A stretch of DNA of 32,485 nt from an uncultured Prevotellaceae bacterium (GTDB lineage Bacteria > Bacteroidota > Bacteroidia > Bacteroidales > Bacteroidaceae), in the NCBI GenBank assembly GCA_902800245.1, contig CADCDY010000093.1:1-32485 (forward strand). Direction: 5' to 3'. The first letter of the stretch is position 1. Every line of letters starts with the position of its first letter. Of the stretch, positions 24,826 to 32,485 are shown piece by piece. The notes below the pieces were generated by a model. The model was given only the letters and a program-made list of their open reading frames with translations, did not search any database and had not been told where the DNA came from. The translations under genes were made by a program, and so were the position numbers.

Positions 24826-24857
24826 TTTGGTGCTTTCTGTCAAATTGTTTATCTTTG
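24826..24857 (+). promoter_or_regulatory. Promoter of the HTCS gene
   Basis: TTTG at 24826-24829, a 20-nt spacer and TAtcTTTG at 24850-24857. The ATG at 24897 follows 39 nt later. Confidence 0.8.
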
Positions 24858-24896
24858 CACCGTGTTTTACAAAACCGACTAACTTAATATTACAAC

Positions 24897-27800
24897 ATGA
24901 AGTGTAAAGTTCTTATTTCTCTGTTTATTCTATTGCCACTGAGCATACACGCCCAGATGGGAAAATTATTTGACGCTGACAAGCAAATGTCAAGTAGTTT
25001 TACGACACAGATATACCTCGATCGCGATGGATTTATCTGGGTGGCCACCCGTAATGGTCTCAACCGTTACGATGGTTACCAATTCCGCATCTTGAAGAAA
25101 GAGTCGCGTAAGGACCTCGGCATGGCCAGCAACTATGTCAATTGCATGATGCAGGACCACAACGGACTCTTTTATGTGGGCATGTACGGTGCTCTGCAGA
25201 CGTACGACGGTGAGCGTTTTCAGAATGTCGTGACCTATGGTGCTGAAGGCAATCCCGTTCCCTGTTATGTCACCTCTCTGCTTGAACGCCGCAATGGTGA
25301 CATACTGGTAGGTACGTCAGGCCATGGCGTTCTGAAGATGAACGGTCAACAGGAAGCTCGCGAGATGGACAAGCGCCTGCGCGAGGCCAAGTCCATCCAT
25401 CGTCTGATGGAAGACAGCCACGGCAATCTGTGGATCATCTCCGACGACCAGGGACTGTGGCGTTGGGACGGCAACCATATCAAGCGCTATTTTCAGGACG
25501 GCGAGCACCAGCACACTATTTCCGACATCTGTGAGGACAGCAATGGCAAATTCTATGTCGGTACCACCAATCATGGCCTTTACCGTCTTGATGGTGATAC
25601 ACCCGTTCATATAGAGGCCACAGGCAACAAACAGATCTCTACGTTGTATGTCAACCGACGCCAGCACATCATGCTGGGTTACGACGGTTCAGGACTGGCC
25701 ATTTACGACCCCAAGAACAACTATCTGCTCGACAATCCCTATTTCAGTCGTGATGTCGACTTGAGCACGGCGAAGGTCTATTCCATTTGTGAGGACCGTA
25801 ATGGCAACGTGTGGCTCGGACTGTTGCAGAAGGGTATCTACATGCAGCCTGGTCATACCATGGGCTTCGGCTATATGGGTTATAAGCTCGGCTCGCGTAA
25901 CATCATTGGAACGGCTTGCGTTATCAGTGTGGTGGGCGGTTCCAACAGTTATCGTTGGATAGGTACCGACCGCGACGGACTCTACTGTCTGGACAGTCAG
26001 AACAAGATGGTGAAACATTTCAAGGATAATTTCCCAGCTACCGTACTGAGTCTCTGCGAAGACTTGAAGGGACGTATCTGGCTGGGCACCTATAAAGAAG
26101 GTTTGGGATTTATCGACGTAAAAAGCATGACTTTTCATCCTTACCCCTTGCCACTGGGTCCTACGACCAGTATCTTCGATTTGGAATCCGACCGCGAGGG
26201 CCACGTCTGGGTGGGTACCATGGGTAATGGTCTGTTGCGCCTCGATACTGAGACGGGTGAAATAAAGGTCTACAACCAGAAGGAGAATGCCCAGGAAAAC
26301 CATAAAATAAACAGTATTGCCAACGACTATATCTCGCAGATATCCATCTCACCCGACGGGAAGCGCATCTATTGCGCCACATCGATGGGACTCTGTGCAA
26401 TGGAGATCAAGACCGAGAACTGGTTATCGACATTTGGTGAAAACTGTCTGAACTATGGTACCCCCACACGTATCGCCCGTGAGTTTGGCGGTATCCTTTA
26501 TATCGGCACCAACGACGGACTGCAATGTTACGACCCCAAGACCCGTAAGATGGAACTTAGGGACCTCGAGAGTGGACTCGCTGATAACGGCATTGCCTCC
26601 ATCGAGCAGGACAACAAGGGCCGTCTGTGGATCAGTACCGACCACGGTCTGTGCTGTCTCGACCCCAAGACAGGCAAGACCAACAGCTATTTCGTCGACA
26701 ATGGTCTGCAGTCCAACGAGTTTAGCGATGGTGCCTCATGGAAAGCCCCCCATGGTCGTATGTTTTTCGGCGGACTGGCAGGTATCACGTGGTTCGACCC
26801 TGACGACATCCAGCAACAGGAGTGGAAAGCTGAAATCAAGCTGACAGGCTTTACAGTGAATGGCGAGCCCGTCACCCCCTCCACCATGTCCGGCTTCTGG
26901 CGTGTTGTCAATACTCCCGTCATCAATGCCGACCAGTTTGTGCTCAGTTCCAGCGACAATACTTTTGGTATCGAGCTCTCTACGCTGACCTACGACAATC
27001 CTGAGCATATCGTCTATCGCTATCGCATCAATAAGGAGGAGTGGGTACGTATGCAGCCTGGTGTCAACGAGATGACTTTCTCCCACCTCTCGCCGGGCAA
27101 CTACGACTTCTGTGTCGTTGCCGAACAAAACGGCATTTCAACCCCAGAGCGTTGCTTCCGCGTGGTCATCCATGCACCATGGTACCGCACGCCCTTTGCC
27201 TATGCCTGCTACATCCTCGCACTCGTCATCCTCTTCCTGCGTTACCGTTATCAGCGTCACCGCAAGGAGCAGGACCGTTTGCGCTTGCAGGAACACATCC
27301 ATGCTGAGGAAATGGCCGATGCCAAGTTGAAGTTCTTTATGAACATCTCGCACGAGATCCGCACGCCAATGACGCTTATCGTTACGCCCTTGATGTCGCT
27401 CATCAAGCAGGACGACGACGTCCATCGCCGCAGCGTTTATGAAACTATCCGCCGCAATGCTGAACGTATTCTCGGACTAATCAACCAGATGATGGACCTG
27501 CGTAAGATAGACAAAGGTCAGATGCAGATGCACATGTGTGAGACTGAACTCGTATCCTTCGTAGGCGACATCTATACCCTCTTCTCGCAACAGGCTAAGG
27601 CAAAGAATATCCAGCTCACCTTCGACCATGATACTGATGAGTTGCCTGTATGGATTGACCGCGACAATTTCGATAAGGTCATCGTCAACCTCCTCTCCAA
27701 TGCCTTCAAGTTCACGCCTGCTGGCGGACAGGTAAACATCGCACTGACTCACGACCAACAGAATGTCCGCATTGGAATCCGTGATACCGGTGAGGGCATT

Positions 27801-28892
27801 CCTGCCGACAAGCTCGAGCGCATTTTCGAACGCTTCTATCAGACGCCCACTCATGCCAACGACCGCAATACTGGTACGGGTATTGGGCTCGACCTGACAC
27901 GCTCGCTCGTCGAACTCCACCATGGCACCATCATAGCCCGGAACAACGATGACGGAAAGGGCGCTGAGTTCATCGTCACCATACCGCTGGGCTATGCCCA
28001 CCTCAAACCTGAGGAAATCATCGACGAAGACGTTCCGCCCGTAGCCACTGAGCCTGCTACCCTCATCGAAGAAGCAGAAACCGCTGACAGTGCCCCCGAG
28101 GCCGCTGCTGAGTTGCCCAAGGCCAGTCGCCGCCACCATATTGTACTCGTCGAGGACGACTCGGAAATCCTTGAATTCCTCCAGACTGAACTGTCGCCGG
28201 ATTATGATATAACCACTTGTGAGAACGGTAAGGCCGGTCTTACCACTGTGTTGAAGACTTTGCCCGACCTCGTCATCTCAGATATCATGATGCCCGAGAT
28301 GGACGGCACCACCATGTGTCAGAAAATCAAGAGCAATCCCGCTACCAACCACATCCCCGTCATCCTGCTCACTGCCAAGAGCCGTGATGAGGACCAGTTG
28401 GAAGGTCTCGAGATGGGAGCCGACGCCTACATCATGAAACCTTTCAATATGGATATTCTGCGACGCACCATCGTTAATCTCATCCATAGCCATCAGATGT
28501 TGCGCTTGAAGTATGGCCGCAACGATCAATTGGAGGAACAAGTCGAGGATGTCAAAATGAAATCGCCTGATGAGCAACTCCTTGACCGCGTTATGAAGGT
28601 CATCAACCGCAACATTGGCAATAGCGACCTCAGCGTCGATAGCATTGCCGAGGAAGTCGGTATCAGTCGTGTCCACCTGCATCGTAAGATGAAGGAACTC
28701 ACTGGTCAGACGCCCCACGACTTCATTCGTAATATTCGCCTTAAGCAGGCCGCCCACCTACTGGCTACCCACAACATGAATATTACTGAAGTGATGTACG
28801 CCTGCGGGTTTAACAACGCTGCCTCGTTCTCTACCATCTTCAAGAAATTCTATGGCATGTCGCCACGTGAATATATGAACGAAAACAAATAA
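24897..28892 (+). CDS. Hybrid two-component system sensor/regulator (HTCS)
   Basis: 1331 residues in the order of Bacteroidota HTCS regulators. Signal peptide 1-19 (IHAQ). A periplasmic propeller of Reg_prop repeats spans about 25-640 (DRDGFIWVATRNGLNRYDG, DREGHVWVGTMGNGLLRLD, DNKGRLWISTDHGLCCLD). A Y_Y_Y domain (about 690-755) precedes a transmembrane helix (about 766-785). The HisKA domain has NISHEIRTP with His819; HATPase has VNLLSNAFKF, DTGEGIP and GTGIGLDLT. The receiver domain has VEDDSE and phospho-acceptor Asp1129 (VISDIMMPEMDG). The C-terminal AraC-type HTH (about 1220-1331) contains IAEEVGISRVHLHRKMKELTG and CGFNNAASFSTIFKKFYGMSP. All catalytic motifs are intact. Such proteins bind oligosaccharides released from a glycan and switch on the matching utilisation genes; the neighbouring GH43 suggests a xylan- or arabinan-derived ligand. 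Confidence 0.96.
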   Translation: MKCKVLISLFILLPLSIHAQMGKLFDADKQMSSSFTTQIYLDRDGFIWVATRNGLNRYDGYQFRILKKESRKDLGMASNYVNCMMQDHNGLFYVGMYGALQTYDGERFQNVVTYGAEGNPVPCYVTSLLERRNGDILVGTSGHGVLKMNGQQEAREMDKRLREAKSIHRLMEDSHGNLWIISDDQGLWRWDGNHIKRYFQDGEHQHTISDICEDSNGKFYVGTTNHGLYRLDGDTPVHIEATGNKQISTLYVNRRQHIMLGYDGSGLAIYDPKNNYLLDNPYFSRDVDLSTAKVYSICEDRNGNVWLGLLQKGIYMQPGHTMGFGYMGYKLGSRNIIGTACVISVVGGSNSYRWIGTDRDGLYCLDSQNKMVKHFKDNFPATVLSLCEDLKGRIWLGTYKEGLGFIDVKSMTFHPYPLPLGPTTSIFDLESDREGHVWVGTMGNGLLRLDTETGEIKVYNQKENAQENHKINSIANDYISQISISPDGKRIYCATSMGLCAMEIKTENWLSTFGENCLNYGTPTRIAREFGGILYIGTNDGLQCYDPKTRKMELRDLESGLADNGIASIEQDNKGRLWISTDHGLCCLDPKTGKTNSYFVDNGLQSNEFSDGASWKAPHGRMFFGGLAGITWFDPDDIQQQEWKAEIKLTGFTVNGEPVTPSTMSGFWRVVNTPVINADQFVLSSSDNTFGIELSTLTYDNPEHIVYRYRINKEEWVRMQPGVNEMTFSHLSPGNYDFCVVAEQNGISTPERCFRVVIHAPWYRTPFAYACYILALVILFLRYRYQRHRKEQDRLRLQEHIHAEEMADAKLKFFMNISHEIRTPMTLIVTPLMSLIKQDDDVHRRSVYETIRRNAERILGLINQMMDLRKIDKGQMQMHMCETELVSFVGDIYTLFSQQAKAKNIQLTFDHDTDELPVWIDRDNFDKVIVNLLSNAFKFTPAGGQVNIALTHDQQNVRIGIRDTGEGIPADKLERIFERFYQTPTHANDRNTGTGIGLDLTRSLVELHHGTIIARNNDDGKGAEFIVTIPLGYAHLKPEEIIDEDVPPVATEPATLIEEAETADSAPEAAAELPKASRRHHIVLVEDDSEILEFLQTELSPDYDITTCENGKAGLTTVLKTLPDLVISDIMMPEMDGTTMCQKIKSNPATNHIPVILLTAKSRDEDQLEGLEMGADAYIMKPFNMDILRRTIVNLIHSHQMLRLKYGRNDQLEEQVEDVKMKSPDEQLLDRVMKVINRNIGNSDLSVDSIAEEVGISRVHLHRKMKELTGQTPHDFIRNIRLKQAAHLLATHNMNITEVMYACGFNNAASFSTIFKKFYGMSPREYMNENK

Positions 28893-28895
28893 AGT

Positions 28896-28927
28896 AAGGG
28901 ACGGTCGCTGAACCGTCCCTTTTCTTT
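28896..28927. terminator. Bidirectional terminator between convergent genes
   Basis: AAGGGACGGT (28896-28905) and ACCGTCCCTT (28912-28921) form a perfect 10-bp stem with a 6-nt loop, followed by TTTCTTTATT. On the other strand ACTTTATTT follows the stem. It separates the HTCS gene from the convergent kinase-like gene. Confidence 0.9.
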
Positions 28928-28945
28928 ATTCGTATGCAATCAGTG

Positions 28946-29584
28946 CTATTTGCCCATATACTGCAGGATGAACTCAACAATCTCGTCCTCAGTCTTTCCG
29001 TCTGCCGAGATGACGAGGTCGTAGTTGCGGGTGTCGTAGCGTGACGATTTCGTGTACCTGTTCACATAGTTCTCACGCATCTTGTCCACGTCGTCAATGA
29101 CCTTGCGGGCTTCCTCAGGCGACATGCCCTGCTTGCGCGAGACGCGCTCTACGCGGAAGTCCATGGAGGCTTGGATGAGGATGCTCATGTGATTGGGGTG
29201 ATCGCGGAACACGTAGAAACCGCTACGGCCGGCCACAACGCATGATTCATCTGCGGCAATGCCTTTCAGGATCTCTGTTTCCGTCTTGAACACCTCGTCG
29301 GTTTCCAGCAGTTCCGGCTCGTCGCCTGGCTTTGGAATGTAATAGTTGGAATATACGAAGGAGTCCGTCATCTTACGTTTGAAATCAGCCCACCAGCCTT
29401 GTTCCTGGCCTTTCAGTTTTTCAATTGCCTCTACACTGAGGTGGTACTTTTCCTGCAGGCCCTTGATAAGCGCCTTGTCGTAGTATTCCACACCTAACTT
29501 CTCTGCCAGCTTCCGGCCGACTGTACGTCCGCCACTACCGAGTTCACGGTTAACTGTAATGACAAATTTCTCGTTTACGTTCAT
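28946..29584 (-). CDS. Cytidylate kinase-like family protein
   Basis: A 212-residue cytoplasmic protein. VITVNRELGSGGRTVGRKLAEKLG is the N-terminal P-loop of the cytidylate-kinase-like family, followed by YYDKALIKGLQEK, CVVAGRSGFYVFRDHPNHMSILIQA and a basic region RVERVSRKQGMSPEEARKVIDDVDKMRENYVNRYT that fits the lid and helix of nucleoside monophosphate kinases. It is not the housekeeping cmk; substrate and role are unknown. A -7-like box (TAtaTTTG, minus strand, 29622-29615) lies 30 nt before the start. It diverges from the aldose epimerase gene. Confidence 0.87.
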   Translation of the reverse strand: MNVNEKFVITVNRELGSGGRTVGRKLAEKLGVEYYDKALIKGLQEKYHLSVEAIEKLKGQEQGWWADFKRKMTDSFVYSNYYIPKPGDEPELLETDEVFKTETEILKGIAADESCVVAGRSGFYVFRDHPNHMSILIQASMDFRVERVSRKQGMSPEEARKVIDDVDKMRENYVNRYTKSSRYDTRNYDLVISADGKTEDEIVEFILQYMGK

Positions 29585-29683
29585 ATGATGTATAGTTTTA
29601 GCATTTTACCGCTGCAAATATACGAATAAAAATTGAAAATTCTCTCTTTTCGTGCATTTTTTTGTTTAGAGAACGCAAATATA

Positions 29684-29715
29684 TTTGGTTTTTCGTCAGA
29701 TTTGTATTACCTTTG
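29684..29715 (+). promoter_or_regulatory. Promoter of the epimerase-phosphatase operon
   Basis: TTTG at 29684-29687, a 20-nt spacer and TAccTTTG at 29708-29715, then the ATG at 29746. It is divergent from the kinase-like gene. Confidence 0.8.
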
Positions 29716-29745
29716 CAGACGATACTTAAAAACTAATAGAAAAAT

Positions 29746-30600
29746 ATGGTAGAACTGAAGAACGACGAGCTGACCGTCAAGGTGGCTGAGAAGGGAGCTG
29801 AGCTCCAGAGTGTGAAAGACTGCAAAGGCAGAGAGTATATGTGGCAGGCAGGGGCTGAATGGCCGAGACATTCACCGATACTGTTCCCCATCGTGTGTAG
29901 TGTGAACGACGATACGTATGTCGTTGACGGCAAGGAATACCACCTGCCGCGACATGGTTTTGCGCGTGACACGGATTTCACCGTCATCAGTCAGGCGGAG
30001 GATAAGGTGACGATGGCATTGCATGATTCGGAGGAGACGCTGAAGGTGTATCCCTTCCGCTTCAATCTGGCCATCACCTACCGGCTGGAAGGCAACAGCG
30101 TGCACGTCATCTGGCACGTGGAGAACACCGACAACCGCGAGATACACTTCCAGATTGGCGGCCATCCGGCATTCAACCTGCCCAGCGGCAAGATGGAGGG
30201 CATGATCAAGCTCGACAACGAGGAACCGATGGATTCCCTGCGCAGCTATGCCGACGGTTCTAACGATATGGTGGAAGTGGCGCTGGAGGCCGACATGGGC
30301 ATCCTGGAGCTTACCAACGACTTCTTCCGCAACGACTCGGTAAAGATCCACAAGTGTCAGACCCACCGTGCGATGCTGATGGATACCAATGGCGAACCAG
30401 CCGTGACCGTCGACTACAAGACGCCGGTAATCGCCTTCTGGAGTCCGTACGACAAGCACGCCCCCTTTGTGTGTATCGAACCTTGGTACGGCCTGGGCGA
30501 TCCGCGTGGCTGGAAGGGTGAATTCAAGGACAAGCCACTGATGAACCACCTGCTGCCAGGGGCATCGTTCATGTCGAAATACACCATCACCATTGGCTGA
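29746..30600 (+). CDS. Aldose 1-epimerase family protein
   Basis: A 284-residue protein without signal peptide. It has the beta-supersandwich pattern of the galactose mutarotase (LacX-like) family: WPRHSPILFPIVCSVNDDTY, LPRHGFARD (His70), FQIGGHPAFNLP (His140, probable catalytic acid) and VCIEPWYGLGD (Glu245, probable base). It interconverts alpha and beta anomers of aldoses or sugar phosphates in the cytoplasm, speeding use of sugars released by the window's glycoside hydrolases and phosphorylase. Substrate is not readable. It is probably cotranscribed with the phosphatase gene, which begins 3 nt after its stop. Confidence 0.9.
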   Translation: MVELKNDELTVKVAEKGAELQSVKDCKGREYMWQAGAEWPRHSPILFPIVCSVNDDTYVVDGKEYHLPRHGFARDTDFTVISQAEDKVTMALHDSEETLKVYPFRFNLAITYRLEGNSVHVIWHVENTDNREIHFQIGGHPAFNLPSGKMEGMIKLDNEEPMDSLRSYADGSNDMVEVALEADMGILELTNDFFRNDSVKIHKCQTHRAMLMDTNGEPAVTVDYKTPVIAFWSPYDKHAPFVCIEPWYGLGDPRGWKGEFKDKPLMNHLLPGASFMSKYTITIG

Positions 30601-30603
30601 CCG

Positions 30604-31245
30604 ATGGACGCAGCAAGGGAGACGACTATCCTGCTGGTGCGGCATGGCGAGACGGTGGACAACGCCCGCCAGATCATGCAGGGCCAGACGCAGGGTGAGC
30701 TGAACGAACGGGGTAGGGAACAGGCACGGCAGGTGGCCGAACGGTTGGCTGAGGACCCCGTCGATGTCATCATTGCCAGCGACCTGCGGCGAGCCATACA
30801 GACGGCGGAAATCATTGCTGCGCCTCACGGTTTGCCCGTAGTCACTACGCCGCTGCTGCGCGAACGCGACTGGGGCGGATTTACAGGTCGCTACATCCCT
30901 GAGCTGCGTGGCGAGGTGTGGCCCGACGACATTGAAAGCGAGGAAGCACTGCTGACGCGTGCCCGTCAGCTACTCTTACATATAACGGCCACCTACCCTG
31001 GAAAGCGGGTGGTGGCCGTTGGTCACGGAATTATCAATAAAGCTATTCTGGCTGTCTATGCGCAGTGTCCGATGAGGGAGGTGCAGCGCATGATGAATGC
31101 CGAGGTGCGCGTGTTAACGACGTCCGCCGAACGAGCGGCCTCCGCTGCTGTGACTGCCGCCATGACTGCCACTGCTGCTGGAATGGCTGCCTCCGCTGAA
31201 GGAACCTCCGCTACGGCTGCCGCTGCTGTGGCTTCCGCTGAATGA
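30604..31245 (+). CDS. Histidine phosphatase family protein with Ala-rich C-terminal extension
   Basis: 213 residues. LLVRHGETVDN carries the phosphohistidine (His14), SDLRRAIQTAEII and LLRERDWGGFTG are branch motifs, and AVGHG (His141) the second active-site His. The fold ends near MNAEVRVL, about residue 169. The remaining 40 or so residues (TTSAERAASAAVTAAM..., end VASAE) are almost all Ala/Ser/Thr/Gly and are read antisense through the 3' end of the next gene (31114-31245). This looks like a lost stop with a fortuitous tail. The family removes phosphate from sugars, nucleotides or small metabolites; the exact substrate is unknown. It follows the epimerase gene by 3 nt. Confidence 0.85.
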   Translation: MDAARETTILLVRHGETVDNARQIMQGQTQGELNERGREQARQVAERLAEDPVDVIIASDLRRAIQTAEIIAAPHGLPVVTTPLLRERDWGGFTGRYIPELRGEVWPDDIESEEALLTRARQLLLHITATYPGKRVVAVGHGIINKAILAVYAQCPMREVQRMMNAEVRVLTTSAERAASAAVTAAMTATAAGMAASAEGTSATAAAAVASAE

Positions 31246-32190
31246 ACCGCTGCTGCGTGTGCTGCTGCCGCTGCTGCTGAACGAACCACTACTGCTGCGG
31301 CTGCTGCTGAACGAGCCACTGCTGCGGGCGGGACGGCTGTCGGACGACGACAGGCGCGACGTGGTGGTTGAGCGCTCGCTGCTGCTGAGCGGACGGTTGT
31401 AGGTTGCTCTGCTGTTGCTCATGCTGGGGCGGCTGCTGTTGCTACTGCTGCTACTGCTGCTACTACTGCTACCGCTACCGCTGTGGCCGAAGGAACGGCC
31501 GTTGTTACCGCTGCCGCTTGGACGATTGTTTCCGCGATTGTCGCGATAGTCACGATTGCCACTGGGGCGATTACTGCGATTACCATTATCCAGATGTCCG
31601 AAGCGACGGTCGCCTGCCGTTGTGCGGGTCGATGAGTGGCGCTGTCCATTGGAATGGTGGCCGCGATAGTCACCGCGATTCCAACGGTCTAACATGCCGA
31701 AATGGCTGCGTCCTGCGGGGCGGTAGTGGTCGCGATGGCCGTAGTAGTAGCCGTGACCGCCATGAACGTGCCAGGCGTGACCGCCACGATAGCTGGCATA
31801 GAACACCGGACGTCCGAAGTAGAAGTAGTCGCGGTGGGGATAGCGTGCATAGATGGCGAAGTGCCAGTAACCGCCGTCCCAATACAGTGGGCGGTAGAAG
31901 TAGGTGGCTGCGCAGAAAGCCTGCCACTGCCAGTCAAACAGGATATAGCTCATATCCAGGTTGCGGCGCTCCCAGTAGGTGCTGTACACGTCGTCGTAAC
32001 TGGTCACACCCATCAGGTAGTCGAGGTTGATTTCGTAAGCGGCCTCGTACTGTTCGTCAGTCAGGTTCAGCTCGTAGGCCATCTTGTCCGTCAGGAACAG
32101 GGCCTCGTTCCTTGCCTGCTCGTAGCTCATAGCCTTGCCCGTTGCTGCTATCGTCAGCATTGCTACCAGGGTCATCATTATCTTCTTCAT
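31114..32190 (-). CDS. Secreted protein with Ser/Gly/Arg-rich low-complexity tail
   Basis: 358 residues with signal peptide 1-20 (ending TGKA). Residues about 21-65 form helices (EQARNEALFLTDKMAYELNLTDEQYEAAYEINLDYL), faintly like LTxxQ-type periplasmic proteins. Residues 70-165 are rich in Tyr, Trp and His (YFYRPLYWDGGYWHFAIYARYPHRDYFYFGRP, GGHGYYYGHRDHY). The last 180 or so are low-complexity Ser, Gly, Arg, Asn and His with long Ser runs, ending SFGGRR. I recognise no domain; an envelope role is only inference. AGC-rich codons in the tail make the opposite strand GCT-rich, producing the Ala-rich antisense tail of the phosphatase. A promoter and a palindrome lie just upstream. Confidence 0.8.
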   Translation of the reverse strand: MKKIMMTLVAMLTIAATGKAMSYEQARNEALFLTDKMAYELNLTDEQYEAAYEINLDYLMGVTSYDDVYSTYWERRNLDMSYILFDWQWQAFCAATYFYRPLYWDGGYWHFAIYARYPHRDYFYFGRPVFYASYRGGHAWHVHGGHGYYYGHRDHYRPAGRSHFGMLDRWNRGDYRGHHSNGQRHSSTRTTAGDRRFGHLDNGNRSNRPSGNRDYRDNRGNNRPSGSGNNGRSFGHSGSGSSSSSSSSSSNSSRPSMSNSRATYNRPLSSSERSTTTSRLSSSDSRPARSSGSFSSSRSSSGSFSSSGSSTRSSGSFSGSHSSGSRSGGSFSGGSHSSSSGSHGGSHSSGGRSFGGRR

Positions 32191-32251
32191 AATTCTTATT
32201 TATTTAAAGAGTTCAACATTCAAGTTATCTGTTCTCGCTTGTTTTCGACGG

Positions 32252-32283
32252 CAAAATTATGAAGAAAAAAGAGCATACGAAAA
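32252..32283 (-). promoter_or_regulatory. Putative promoter of the Ser/Gly-rich protein gene
   Basis: Minus strand: TAatTTTG (32259-32252) with a 20-nt spacer from TTTT (32283-32280), a one-mismatch -33. The ATG at 32190 lies 61 nt downstream. The palindrome at 32284-32314 directly abuts the -33. Confidence 0.5.
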
Positions 32284-32314
32284 GGATTTCCCCTAAACTC
32301 GTCGGGGGAAATCC
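32284..32314. repeat. Perfect 10-bp inverted repeat (terminator or operator)
   Basis: GGATTTCCCC (32284-32293) and GGGGAAATCC (32305-32314) are exact reverse complements with an 11-nt loop. On the minus strand TTTTCG follows the stem, so it can end the smalltalk transcript. It also touches the -33 of the next minus-strand gene, so it could be an operator. Confidence 0.75.
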
Positions 32315-32390
32315 CTAAAATACGAAAATGTTGCCATTATTTTGGCTGCAGGTCAGCGTCCGGCTGCACTGCACTGCAATCTCTCACCTC

Positions 32391-32485
32391 TTACATCTTA
32401 CAGCTCTGTACGAGGATGGTTGAGCTGATGGCCGTCAGGATCGTAATGATGATCTGAACGATTTTGTTAATAGTATCCTTTTTCA
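32391..32485 (-). CDS. Smalltalk family microprotein (start codon cut by window edge)
   Basis: On the minus strand, bases 32485 down to 32391 read (A)TG AAA AAG GAT ..., giving 31 residues that begin MKKDTINKIVQIIIT and end ISSTILVQSCKM, then TAA. Only the first A of the ATG is outside the window. This matches the Bacteroidota 'smalltalk' family: a MKK start, a hydrophobic IL.A(I/L)..T helix and a terminal (T/Q)SC. Function is unknown; the Cys near the end and the helix suggest membrane attachment. In other genomes such genes sit near HU-like DNA-binding proteins and N-acetylmuramoyl-alanine amidases; neither is in view. The 200 nt between this gene and the next coding start hold the palindrome and promoter listed, and nothing else recognisable. 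Confidence 0.75.
   Translation of the reverse strand, partial: KKDTINKIVQIIITILTAISSTILVQSCKM

Noticed and set aside
29872-30828. 318-codon minus-strand ORF across the epimerase and phosphatase genes
   Set aside because: It spans two well-supported plus-strand genes and shows no domain.
31404-32030. 208-codon Cys/Arg-rich plus-strand ORF
   Set aside because: It is the complement of the Ser/Gly/Arg-rich tail; the composition (CCYCCYCC runs) is a by-product of the repeat codons.

Overview
The window looks like a chromosomal segment of a gut- or rumen-type member of the Bacteroidota, most likely the Prevotella group. The evidence is the promoter style (repeated TTTG, about 20 nt, TAnnTTTG), SPII lipoproteins, a hybrid two-component system (HTCS), a DUF4421 outer-membrane protein, GH43/GH2/GH94/PL1 carbohydrate enzymes, a zinc-free L31 and a 'smalltalk' microprotein. 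I see no phage, insertion sequence, CRISPR array, rRNA or tRNA.

Layout. (1) 1-5148: tail of an outer-membrane barrel, then three lipoproteins: a DUF5689 protein, a protein with three near-identical 102-residue OB-fold-like repeats, and a GH43 enzyme. These look like one surface operon. (2) 5190-8253: rpmE2, a secreted DNA/RNA endonuclease lipoprotein, and a glutathione peroxidase-thioredoxin reductase pair that overlaps as TAATG. (3) 8157-9863: repeat-rich spacers around a membrane-anchored AraC regulator that carries a degenerate histidine-kinase ATPase domain. (4) 9864-12822: a sodium/solute symporter, divergent from trpB2. (5) 12849-16528: a PL1-like pectate lyase and a DUF4421 barrel. (6) 16545-22956: a GH2 beta-galactosidase, divergent from a GH94 phosphorylase followed by nhaD. 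(7) 23099-28921: a GH43 enzyme whose signal peptide is out of frame, then a complete HTCS regulator. (8) 28946-32485: a cytidylate-kinase-like protein, aldose epimerase, a histidine phosphatase overlapping antisense with a Ser/Gly-rich secreted protein, and a smalltalk gene cut by the window edge.

How it fits together. Much of the window serves plant-polysaccharide use: extracellular PL1, GH43 and GH2 release sugars and oligosaccharides, a GH94 phosphorylase and an aldose epimerase process them, and the HTCS is the likely sensor-regulator. Gpx and TrxB form a peroxide-detoxifying module.

Most worth a second look: the frameshifted GH43 next to a perfect hairpin; the GH94 gene with no conventional start downstream of its promoter; the pseudo-kinase AraC regulator beside a regular GTNAC array; and the 132-nt antisense coding overlap near the right end. 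I did not find a clearly new defence or mobile system.
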